12,404 nt of DNA from a bacterium (GTDB lineage: Bacteria; Bacillota; Clostridia; Oscillospirales; Acutalibacteraceae): contig JAHKZS010000026.1 in the NCBI GenBank assembly GCA_020626545.1, positions 1-12,404 of the forward strand. The letters run 5' to 3'. The stretch's first letter is position 1. Each line of letters begins with the position of its first letter. The position numbers and the translations under genes are program-made. The notes beneath the pieces were generated by a model. It made no database searches. It worked only from the letters and a program-made list of their open reading frames with translations, and was not told the DNA's origin. Shown in pieces: positions 1-5,354 of this stretch.

Positions 1-100
1 TAGTCGTCCGTCTCGCGCTAAGAACGCACTCGCCGTACTCCTTACTTTTGCACAGCGCTGTTGCTCCCTTAATCCGCCACAGGCGGCGGTCGCAACGGTT
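1..100. repeat. Diverged, left-truncated copy (A) of the 113-bp intergenic repeat
   Basis: This stretch aligns along its whole length with the repeat at 101-213 but is clearly diverged. It begins with the shared TAGTCGT word at base 1, exactly 113 bases before the same word at 114, so copies A and B are arranged in tandem. The central segment TTGCTCCCTTAATCCGCC and the following GGCGGCGGTCGCAACG are conserved. The first 13 bases of the unit would lie left of the window. No gene is visible in it. Confidence 0.75.
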
Positions 101-213
101 CCAGCCCAAAATATAGTCGTTTCACTCGTTCTAAGAGCGAACTCGTGACACTCCTTATTTTGCGCAGCGCTTTTGCTCCCTTAATCCGCCGCAGGCGGCG
201 GTCGCAACGCTAC
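101..213. repeat. 113-bp intergenic repeat, copy B
   Basis: The 113 bases match 3283-3395 with only two differences (T/C at base 121, G/A at base 191). The unit can fold into two hairpins. The first pairs TCAC (122-125) and GTTC (128-131) with GAAC (139-142) and GTGA (145-148). The second pairs AGCG (166-169) and TTGC (173-176) with GCAA (204-207) and CGCT (208-211), and encloses an inner CCGCC/GGCGG stem (186-190 with 194-198). It encodes no recognisable protein. It could be a dispersed repeat or a structured RNA; the sequence does not decide. Confidence 0.85.
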
Positions 214-313
214 CCGACCGAATTTAAACGCAAGCTTCGCTTGCGAAGCATATAAATATTGTCGGGATACAATAGTTTTGAATCATTACGTTGTTTCTTC
301 TCGACATTCATTA
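214..313. other. Non-coding spacer with two small palindromes
   Basis: Between the repeat and the leuB 3' region there is no gene. Two small inverted repeats are visible. GCTTCG/CGAAGC lies at 234-249 with a 4-base loop. TATTGT/ACAATA lies at 257-274 with a 6-base loop. Neither is followed by a T-run typical of a terminator, and no other signal is seen. Confidence 0.5.
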
Positions 314-348
314 TCAATTTTCAATTTCCCATTTTCAATTGGTAATTG
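314..348. repeat. Heptad-period tract 1 (AT-rich)
   Basis: Five in-register 7-base units run TCAATTT, TCAATTT, CCCATTT, TCAATTG, GTAATTG. On the minus strand they read as AATTGAA-like heptads that begin almost directly after the leuB stop codon. The tract shares its period, but not its sequence, with four other intergenic tracts in the window. Confidence 0.7.
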
Positions 349-373
349 AGTTCATTAAATGAACTCAATTACC
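341..373 (-). repeat. Perfect 15-bp inverted repeat across the leuB stop codon
   Basis: Bases 341-355 are the exact reverse complement of 359-373, with a 3-base loop (356-358). The right arm is the last coding sequence of leuB and the left arm lies beyond the stop codon at 355-357. The stem is AT-rich and no T-run follows on the minus strand, so it is not a textbook intrinsic terminator. It could still form a 3'-end hairpin on the leuB mRNA. The structure is certain; its role is not. Confidence 0.8.
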
Positions 374-1428
374 CTGTCTCCCATTTCGCTGGTGCTGACC
401 TTAGTCATACCCTCGGCGTAAATATCGGGAGTTCTGTACTTTTTAAGTGTTTCGTTAACGGCGTTTTCGATAGCGTCGGCGGCTTCGCCCTGATCGAGCG
501 AATAGCGCAACATCATCGCAACCGAAAGAATTGTAGCGAGCGGATTAGAGATACCCTGACCGGCGATGTCGGGAGCCGAGCCGTGGATAGGCTCGTAGAG
601 TCCGAACTTGCCCTCGGCTAAGCTCGCGGAAGCGAGCATACCGATTGAACCCGCTATCATAGAAGCCTCGTCGGATAAAATATCGCCGAAGATATTCGAG
701 GTAACGATTACGTCGAACTGGCGGGGATTTCTTACAAGCTGCATTGCGCAGTTATCTACGTAGAGGTGGTTAAGCTCTACCTCGGGATAGTCCTTGCTTA
801 CCTTTATAACGGTTTCTCTCCAAAGTCTCGAGCTCTCTAAGACATTAGCCTTATCTACGCTTGTAACGCGTTTATCGCGCTTCATAGCCATCTCAAACGC
901 TACTCTCGCGATACGCTCAATCTCGGGCACAGAGTACATTTCTGTATCCCACGCCGCCGGAGAACCGTCCTCGGCGGTAGTTCTGCCGCGTTTACCGAAG
1001 TAAATTCCGCCTGTAAGCTCACGGACGATGAGGATGTCGAGCTGTCCGCCGATAATCTCGTCCTTAATAGGCGAGTCGCCCTGTAAGGGCTCAAAGATAA
1101 CGGACGGTCTTAAGTTAGCGAAAAGTCCAAGCGCTCCTCTTATACCGAGAAGTCCGGCTTCGGGACGCTGGTTGCCGGGTAAATTATCCCACTTGGGACC
1201 GCCTACAGCGCCTAAAAGTACGCTGTCGGAAGCTTTACATTTATCAATAGTCTCCTGAGGTAACGGCTCGCCCGCAGCGTCAATAGCGCAACCGCCCATT
1301 AACGCCTCGTCATACTCGACCGAAAAGCCGAATTTATCAGCGGTTTTGTTTAAAACTTTTACCGCCTCGTCTACGATTTCGGGACCTATACCGTCGCCCT
1401 TAAGTAATGTGATTTTATAATTTTTCAT
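355..1428 (-). CDS. leuB: 3-isopropylmalate dehydrogenase
   Basis: This cytoplasmic enzyme catalyses the NAD-dependent oxidative decarboxylation of 3-isopropylmalate in leucine biosynthesis. The 357-residue length is usual for the family and the gene is intact. Visible family signatures are GDGIGPE at residues 11-17, substrate-binding arginines near 97, 107 and 136, the [10 protein letters not shown] segment (136-145) with Tyr143, Lys193, and the metal-binding Asp225, Asp249 and Asp253. The NAD-site segment [13 protein letters not shown] is at 278-290. The ATG start has an AGGGAG ribosome site about eight bases upstream and a promoter at 1460-1488. No leuA, leuC or leuD lies next to it in the window, and the leader is too short for a T-box or leader-peptide attenuator. 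Related isocitrate or tartrate dehydrogenases are less likely given the LeuB-type [10 protein letters not shown] segment. Confidence 0.97.
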   Translation of the reverse strand: MKNYKITLLKGDGIGPEIVDEAVKVLNKTADKFGFSVEYDEALMGGCAIDAAGEPLPQETIDKCKASDSVLLGAVGGPKWDNLPGNQRPEAGLLGIRGALGLFANLRPSVIFEPLQGDSPIKDEIIGGQLDILIVRELTGGIYFGKRGRTTAEDGSPAAWDTEMYSVPEIERIARVAFEMAMKRDKRVTSVDKANVLESSRLWRETVIKVSKDYPEVELNHLYVDNCAMQLVRNPRQFDVIVTSNIFGDILSDEASMIAGSIGMLASASLAEGKFGLYEPIHGSAPDIAGQGISNPLATILSVAMMLRYSLDQGEAADAIENAVNETLKKYRTPDIYAEGMTKVSTSEMGDRVIEFI

Positions 1429-1459
1429 CTTTATTCTCCCTTTTTATTAAACTAAGTAT

Positions 1460-1488
1460 ATTATCTCATAAATTTATTATAATGTAAA
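1460..1488 (-). promoter_or_regulatory. SigA-type promoter for leuB
   Basis: On the minus strand TTTACA (1483-1488) is followed after 17 bases by GATAAT (1460-1465), a near-consensus vegetative promoter. The -10 box ends about 30 bases before the leuB start codon. This leaves a very short untranslated leader and no room for an attenuator. Confidence 0.7.
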
Positions 1489-1536
1489 GATGTACTATAT
1501 CAGAATGAGTGGTAAGTTGTAGGTGGTTAGATAATA

Positions 1537-1620
1537 ACTCCAAACTCCACACTCCAAACTCCACACTCCACACTCCACACTAAACTGCGCATTGCGCATT
1601 GCGAATTGCGAATTGCTCTA
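1537..1620. repeat. Heptad-period tract 2 (ACTCCAC then TGCGNAT units)
   Basis: Twelve consecutive 7-base blocks can be read without a register break. Six are ACTCCAC or ACTCCAA, one is a transitional ACTAAAC, two are TGCGCAT, two are TGCGAAT, and the last is the degenerate TGCTCTA. The motif changes at about 1585 but the period is kept. The tract ends four bases from the stop codon of the histidine phosphatase gene. Bases 1557-1582 are the exact reverse complement of 3032-3057. Confidence 0.9.
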
Positions 1621-1624
1621 CATC

Positions 1625-2242
1625 CTAATCAGTAACAGGTATTTTTCTATAAACTTCCATAACCCTGTCTCTCTGCCACATCATCGGGTTAATTCTAACG
1701 GAATAGCCGAAACCGTTGTCCATTACCCACTCGAACGGCTTAGCCTGCGGAAGTCCGTAGACTGAGAGAAGCGTCATAATCACGCCGCCGTGGGTTATAA
1801 TTACGGCTTCGTTGTGGTTAGTTTTCATCATACCCTCGACAATCTGCTCGAATATTAGGCATACGCGCCGTGTAAAATCGGCTCCGCTCTCGCCTCTGGG
1901 AGGCTTTGTATCGGTCTCGCCGGCAAGCCATTTTTCAAAATCGGGGTTGTCCTTTAAATCCTCGGCGGTTTTATTTTCCCATTCGCCGAAGTTACACTCG
2001 CTTAATTGGTCGATAACGAGCGGGTTTTGGTCGGGATAGAGTATGCGGGCGGTTTCCGTACAACGCTTCAGCGGGCTTGTGAATACAACCTGTGTACCGG
2101 GGTAAATGTACTTGCTGTCGTACTCGATAAGCTTTTTACGCCCTTCGTCGCTAAGGGGAACGTCGGTTGTGCCGATGTACTTTCCCTTATGGGTATCGGA
2201 AATATCTCCGTGGCGTATAAAATGTATTACATAATTCTGCAT
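1625..2242 (-). CDS. Histidine phosphatase family protein (phosphoglycerate mutase-like)
   Basis: The 205-residue cytoplasmic protein belongs to the branch-1 histidine phosphatase superfamily. The RHG motif at residues 10-12 carries the catalytic His11, which becomes phosphorylated. Arg60 in SPLKRC, Glu82 in LSECNFGEWE and the second His151 in ITHGG complete the usual phosphate pocket. Length fits small phosphatases such as alpha-ribazole phosphatase (CobC) or broad-specificity phosphatases, but no cobalamin genes lie nearby, so the substrate cannot be assigned. The ATG start has an AGGAG ribosome site. It is transcribed divergently from the XRE regulator, with overlapping promoters, which suggests but does not prove that the regulator controls it. 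Confidence 0.9.
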   Translation of the reverse strand: MQNYVIHFIRHGDISDTHKGKYIGTTDVPLSDEGRKKLIEYDSKYIYPGTQVVFTSPLKRCTETARILYPDQNPLVIDQLSECNFGEWENKTAEDLKDNPDFEKWLAGETDTKPPRGESGADFTRRVCLIFEQIVEGMMKTNHNEAVIITHGGVIMTLLSVYGLPQAKPFEWVMDNGFGYSVRINPMMWQRDRVMEVYRKIPVTD

Positions 2243-2270
2243 ATTATTTCTCCTGATTTATAAATTGTTA

Positions 2271-2299
2271 TTTACAAATAGTAATATTTATATTATACT
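2271..2299 (+). promoter_or_regulatory. SigA-type promoter for the XRE regulator gene
   Basis: TTTACA (2271-2276) is followed after 17 bases by TATACT (2294-2299), close to consensus on both boxes. Its -10 box overlaps the -10 box of the divergent phosphatase promoter. The two transcripts therefore cannot easily start at the same time on one DNA molecule. Confidence 0.6.
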
Positions 2300-2309
2300 T
2301 ATAGTAATA
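2278..2309. promoter_or_regulatory. Candidate operator: direct repeats and a palindrome over two -10 boxes
   Basis: ATAGTAATA occurs twice (2278-2286 and 2301-2309), 23 bases apart, close to two turns of the helix. Between and overlapping them lies the 14-bp perfect palindrome TAATATTTATATTA (2282-2295). All of this sits on the overlapping -10 boxes of the two divergent promoters, where an autorepressing XRE protein would commonly bind. Binding is inferred; AT-rich DNA produces such patterns by chance fairly often. Confidence 0.35.
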
Positions 2310-2320
2310 AAGCTTGTCGT
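2292..2320 (-). promoter_or_regulatory. Promoter for the histidine phosphatase gene
   Basis: On the minus strand a perfect TATAAT -10 box (2292-2297) lies 17 bases after a weak -35 box ACGACA (2315-2320; four of six consensus bases). The -10 box is strong; the -35 box is uncertain. Confidence 0.5.
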
Positions 2321-2325
2321 TCCGT

Positions 2326-2353
2326 ACTGAGAACTGACTACTAAGAACTGCTA
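2326..2353. repeat. Heptad-period tract 3 (ACTGAGA-type units)
   Basis: Four 7-base units run ACTGAGA, ACTGACT, ACTAAGA, ACTGCTA, ending two bases before the GAGGTG ribosome site of the XRE gene. The tract would lie in the 5' leader of that transcript. It is the only heptad tract here not next to a stop codon. Confidence 0.6.
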
Positions 2354-2365
2354 TGAGGTGTAATT

Positions 2366-3034
2366 ATGAATAACGAATTCGGACGAATTATAACAAATCT
2401 TCGAAAGAAAAAAGGTCTAAGCCAAAAGGAAGTATGCGCCGAGATGGGTATTTCCCAGGCGCTGTTGTCCCATTACGAAAAAGGTATCCGAGAATGCGGG
2501 CTTAGTTTTCTGATAAAGACGGCTGATTTTTACAACGTATCGGTGGATTATCTGCTCGGCAGAACAACTAACCCCAACGGCGCCTCAACCGACGCGGAAA
2601 CTATTCCCGACGCGGACGAACTCACGGACGTAAACCGTAAAAAGAGTAACACCTACTGTATGCTAAACCGCAAGCTTCTCATAAACTCCACGTCGGTTAT
2701 CTACAACCTTTTAGCCGATATAAACAACAAGAAGTTTACCAAGAACGCCAGCGACTACCTGACCGTCGCCCAGTACAATATTTTTAGAAAGATTTATTCT
2801 TTAAAAGAAAATAACCCTAATGAATTATTCAGAATTGAAAGCAAAAACGTCGATAAATACTGCGGCACTTACCTATCGCTCGCCAACGCTAGAATGGACG
2901 ATATTAAAGAGAGTATCGAGGGTATAGAGCTCAGCGCGGACAAACTCTCCGAAGATTTCAGCGAAAGCTATCCGTCCCTAAACCAGATGGTCAAAAACGC
3001 GGAGAAAACATTGTCGCAAAACTTTAAAATATAG
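2366..3034 (+). CDS. XRE-family helix-turn-helix transcriptional regulator
   Basis: The 222-residue protein has an N-terminal Cro/C1-type HTH domain at about residues 8-66. This includes the LRKKKGLSQKEVCAEMGIS helix-turn region and the family end DYLLGRT at 61-67. The remaining 150 residues are mainly helical, without recognisable enzymatic motifs, and may serve dimerisation or ligand sensing. I cannot name the C-terminal family. The ATG start is supported by GAGGTG at 2355-2360 with a five-base spacing. It is the only plus-strand gene in the window and faces away from the histidine phosphatase gene, the usual layout for a local regulator controlling itself and a neighbour. Its TAG stop runs directly into a heptad repeat tract. 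No terminator with a T-run follows closely; the hairpin at 3404-3434 could stop this transcript too. Confidence 0.88.
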   Translation: MNNEFGRIITNLRKKKGLSQKEVCAEMGISQALLSHYEKGIRECGLSFLIKTADFYNVSVDYLLGRTTNPNGASTDAETIPDADELTDVNRKKSNTYCMLNRKLLINSTSVIYNLLADINNKKFTKNASDYLTVAQYNIFRKIYSLKENNPNELFRIESKNVDKYCGTYLSLANARMDDIKESIEGIELSADKLSEDFSESYPSLNQMVKNAEKTLSQNFKI

Positions 3035-3055
3035 TGTGGAGTGTGGAGTGTGGAG
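3035..3055. repeat. Heptad-period tract 4 (TGTGGAG units)
   Basis: Three perfect copies of TGTGGAG start on the base after the XRE stop codon. Together with that stop codon and two following bases they form a 26-bp stretch (3032-3057) identical to the minus strand of 1557-1582, in the same orientation relative to the upstream gene. Confidence 0.85.
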
Positions 3056-3071
3056 TTAAGAGCGTTGCCAT

Positions 3072-3254
3072 CTTAACACCGTAGGGAACGGCCGCCGTGC
3101 CGTTCCGAGCCGAGTTCACTGTTAACGGCGAGTTTTCCTTTTGCGTTAGCAAAACCGTAGACGTGTACCGTTTCGCCTTTGGCGAAAGGATAGTGCAAAT
3201 ACGTTAATATAGATGCCTCGGAACACCGCAGAGGGTGTTCCCTACGGTTTTAAG
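3072..3254. mobile_element. MITE-like 183-bp element with 38-bp hairpin-bearing inverted ends
   Basis: The outer 18 bases on each side (3072-3089 and 3237-3254) are inverted repeats with one mismatch. The similarity extends to 38 bases (30 of 38 matched; 3072-3109 versus 3217-3254). Each end contains its own perfect 8-bp hairpin with a 6-base loop: GGAACGGC/GCCGTTCC at 3085-3106 and GGAACACC/GGTGTTCC at 3220-3241. Two stem positions differ between the ends, but both members of each pair have changed together. Two further hairpins lie inside: TTTTGC/GCAAAA at 3139-3154 and TTTCGCC/GGCGAAA at 3171-3187. It encodes no transposase and no clear target duplication is visible. It could be a non-autonomous element or a REP-like repeat pair. 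Confidence 0.6.
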
Positions 3255-3282
3255 GTAACATTGATATTATTTAAAGTAATGT

Positions 3283-3395
3283 CCAGCCCAAAATATAGTC
3301 GTCTCACTCGTTCTAAGAGCGAACTCGTGACACTCCTTATTTTGCGCAGCGCTTTTGCTCCCTTAATCCGCCACAGGCGGCGGTCGCAACGCTAC
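3283..3395. repeat. 113-bp intergenic repeat, copy C
   Basis: It matches 101-213 at 111 of 113 bases in the same orientation, including both predicted hairpins. One of the two differences falls in the 3-base loop of the inner CCGCC/GGCGG stem (3368-3372 with 3376-3380), so the fold is preserved. It lies between the 183-bp element and the terminator of the pseudokinase gene. Confidence 0.9.
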
Positions 3396-3403
3396 TCTCA
3401 ACT

Positions 3404-3434
3404 AAATAAACGGAGCGTAACGCTCCGTTTATTT
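3404..3434 (-). terminator. Strong, probably bidirectional intrinsic terminator
   Basis: A perfect 14-bp stem (3404-3417 with 3421-3434) closes a 3-base loop and has a GC-rich top (CGGAGCG/CGCTCCG). The lower stem is A/T-only, giving TTTATTT at the 3' side on both strands. It lies 13 bases beyond the stop codon of the minus-strand pseudokinase gene. It can also stop plus-strand transcription coming from the XRE gene about 370 bases upstream. Confidence 0.85.
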
Positions 3435-3446
3435 TATTGCAAAAAA

Positions 3447-5072
3447 TTATTCTGAAGTAGTGCTCTTGGTAGCTTTTTCGCCTTTACTTATAATGATAGT
3501 AACCGAGGAACCGTACTCGAGCTTATCGCCCGGCTTATAGTCCTCATAGCCTATCACCATACCGTCGCTGACTTTCTTGCTGTACTGGTATTTAGAGTGT
3601 ACAACGAAGCTCTCGTCGGCGAGCGATTTAGCCGCGAGGTCAACGGATTTATCCCTGACGTCCGGAAGCTCTCTCATCTGAGCGCCTTTACTAACCTTTA
3701 CGGTAATTGAAATACCGCCCGAAGCCGTGAGCTTATCTCCGCCTTTAGGCGACTGCTCCATTACTACGCCCTCGGCGTACTGGTCGCTAAAGCTCTCCTG
3801 AATATCACGATAGAGAGTAATATTGCCGTCGTCCTCCGCCGCGGAAGCCGCTTCTTTATAAGTCATACCGACGTAATTCGGGATAGTCTCACCCGTCCAG
3901 GCTTCTGTACCCGCGGTGGTTTCCACGTCACCGTTTCCCGAGAAAACTCCCTGGAACGGATTTTGCATTACGAAAAATACTCCCAGCGCGCCTAACACGA
4001 TAATTGTGATAAACACGGCGAGTACGGCTTTTCCCTTGCCTGATCCGTCGGCGCCCTTAACTTTGTCGGAATTTTTAACATTCATATTGGCTGTACGGGA
4101 AATTTCTTCCTGGATAGCCTGAGCCGTATGGGATACCGATAGCTGAGAACGAAGCTCATCAAAATCGGAAATACGGTTCTCTCGTTTAACCTGAAGTCCG
4201 TTAGCGATAGCCGTTACAACGTGCGGCGGTAATCTTTTAACGGTACTTGTACTCATAAGCAGGCGGGAATCGGTCAATCTCTCCTTAGCGCTCGCGGGTA
4301 GATTACCCGTTAAAGCGTAGAACATAGTAGCGGAGATACCGTAAATCTCGGTAATGCTGTCTATGGGGAAATTGTTCTCGTACTGCTCGGGAGCGGCGCA
4401 GCCTGAGTAGAGCTGGGACTTAAGAGGAGTACCTCTCTTGCGCTCGTTAGCGGTAGCGAATCCCGCGATTTTAATTTTACCGTCAGCGGTAACGTACATA
4501 TTTTTAGGAGAGATAGCGTAGTGCCCTAATCCTCGGCGATGCATAGCCTCCAAAGCCGATATAACGGGCATAAACAGAGGTCTCGCTATATCCCAGTCGA
4601 GATGGCCGTTACTTCTCTCTATATACTCCTCAAACGGAATGAGGTCCTGATTTTCCTCGATAACATAAGCGGTGTTGTTTTCCTGGAAAATGTTATGTAT
4701 TCTAATTAGAGCCGAGAAATCCTTAAGCTCGGCGATAGTGCGGAAATAAGATATAAAATCCGACATAAGCTTGCGGAATATATCGTCGTTTTCAAATCTA
4801 ATATGGAGATTAACCTCGTCGTTCTCGCGAGAGAATAATCCCATCGGCAGAAACTCACACACAATAACGACATCGCCTGTCTGCTTATCAAAGGCGATAT
4901 AACGCGAGCTTTCGCCGTTTGTATCAATAACGGAACCTATAATATACCTTCCATGCAAAACAGTTCCGTAAGGAAGAAATGGTGAGTGCTGACCTACAGA
5001 ATTATCGAACCCGCAGCTCGGGCATTTAACATGGTCGCCAATCTCACGCATACATCCCATACACAATGACAT
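3447..5072 (-). CDS. Zinc-ribbon PASTA pseudokinase (predicted inactive Ser/Thr kinase homologue)
   Basis: The 541-residue protein has four parts. A zinc ribbon holds Cys4, Cys7, Cys17 and Cys20. A kinase-fold domain spans about 40-310, followed by one transmembrane helix at about 349-369. Two PASTA domains follow (about 395-463 and 467-532), predicted to be outside the cell and to bind muropeptides or peptidoglycan. The fold resembles Clostridial zinc-ribbon Ser/Thr kinases, and the AAPEQY segment (226-231) is kept. The catalytic residues are gone: the VAIK-type Lys is Cys72, the HRD motif is H184-Y185-A186, DFG is G204-F205-A206, the glycine loop is degenerate and the helix-F Asp is Glu242. 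It is therefore predicted to bind or sense rather than phosphorylate. The ATG at 5072 is chosen because GGGAGG lies eight bases upstream; an upstream in-frame TTG has no such support. It sits just after the operon holding the true PASTA kinase but has its own promoter and terminator. Confidence 0.88.
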   Translation of the reverse strand: MSLCMGCMREIGDHVKCPSCGFDNSVGQHSPFLPYGTVLHGRYIIGSVIDTNGESSRYIAFDKQTGDVVIVCEFLPMGLFSRENDEVNLHIRFENDDIFRKLMSDFISYFRTIAELKDFSALIRIHNIFQENNTAYVIEENQDLIPFEEYIERSNGHLDWDIARPLFMPVISALEAMHRRGLGHYAISPKNMYVTADGKIKIAGFATANERKRGTPLKSQLYSGCAAPEQYENNFPIDSITEIYGISATMFYALTGNLPASAKERLTDSRLLMSTSTVKRLPPHVVTAIANGLQVKRENRISDFDELRSQLSVSHTAQAIQEEISRTANMNVKNSDKVKGADGSGKGKAVLAVFITIIVLGALGVFFVMQNPFQGVFSGNGDVETTAGTEAWTGETIPNYVGMTYKEAASAAEDDGNITLYRDIQESFSDQYAEGVVMEQSPKGGDKLTASGGISITVKVSKGAQMRELPDVRDKSVDLAAKSLADESFVVHSKYQYSKKVSDGMVIGYEDYKPGDKLEYGSSVTIIISKGEKATKSTTSE

Positions 5073-5080
5073 CCAAATAA

Positions 5081-5086
5081 CCTCCC
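5081..5086 (-). promoter_or_regulatory. Ribosome binding site that fixes the pseudokinase start
   Basis: GGGAGG on the minus strand lies eight bases before the ATG at 5070-5072. It favours this start over the TTG 16 codons upstream and places the zinc-ribbon cysteines at the very N-terminus. Confidence 0.8.
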
Positions 5087-5112
5087 AAAATGAAAGTAAA
5101 ACATTATAGAAA

Positions 5113-5156
5113 CAGCGCAAAACGCTGATTATAGCATACTAATTAGCTTTATTATA
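5113..5156 (-). promoter_or_regulatory. Promoter region of the pseudokinase gene
   Basis: On the minus strand an extended -10 element TGCTATAAT lies at 5128-5136, and a second TATAAT at 5151-5156. The latter has a weak TTGCAT -35 candidate 18 bases upstream (5175-5180). A 5-bp palindrome CAGCG/CGCTG (5113-5127) directly follows the extended -10 box. It could be an operator or part of a short leader hairpin. Which -10 box is used cannot be told from sequence. Confidence 0.5.
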
Positions 5157-5250
5157 CCATAGTAAATATTTAAAATGCAATAAATGTAGTGTAATTTATA
5201 TTACAGTTTTGTTTTATATTAAGGGTTAAATATGAAATTGTTGTTTAATT

Positions 5251-5341
5251 AAGGGCAAAGGGGTAAGGGCAAAGGGGTAAGGGCTAAGGGCTAAGGGGTA
5301 AGGGCAAAGGGCAAAGGGCTAAGGGCTAAGGGCTAAGTGGT
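5251..5341. repeat. Heptad-period tract 5 (AAGGGCT/AAGGGCA/AAGGGGT units)
   Basis: Thirteen consecutive 7-base units without a register slip span 91 bases. Twelve are AAGGGCA, AAGGGCT or AAGGGGT and the last is AAGTGGT. The variation is confined to the last two bases of each unit. It lies between the end of thiN (the end of the long operon) and the promoter of the pseudokinase gene. No intrinsic terminator hairpin is seen here, so transcription from thiN may run through the tract. Confidence 0.95.
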
Positions 5342-5354
5342 ATTAGACTCTACA

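Noticed and set aside
346..621. A 91-residue plus-strand open frame over the 3' end of leuB.
   Set aside because: leuB is conserved in this region, and the plus-strand frame starts in a hairpin arm without a ribosome site.
1429..1530. T-box or leader-peptide attenuator in front of leuB.
   Set aside because: The best promoter leaves only a very short leader and no T-box motif, Leu-rich small ORF or terminator hairpin is seen.
3213..3455. An 80-residue plus-strand open frame in the gene-free stretch.
   Set aside because: It runs through the 183-bp element, the 113-bp repeat and the terminator stem. It has no ribosome site and its composition is Arg/Ser-rich as expected from repeat DNA, so it is not supported as a gene.
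5073..5120. A 16-codon N-terminal extension of the pseudokinase from an upstream TTG.
   Set aside because: It lacks a ribosome site and runs into the promoter region, while the downstream ATG has a GGGAGG at the right distance and begins a typical zinc-ribbon N-terminus.
5190..5215. TGTAAT/ATTACA hairpin followed by a T-rich stretch on the plus strand, resembling a terminator.
   Set aside because: The stem is only six A/T-rich pairs and no plus-strand gene leads into it. On the minus strand, where transcription runs, there is no T-run after it.
5251..5341. Possible CRISPR array or telomere-like repeat in the AAGGG tract.
   Set aside because: The units are only 7 bases long with no spacers and no cas genes nearby. 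It is a simple tandem tract inside an ordinary chromosomal region.
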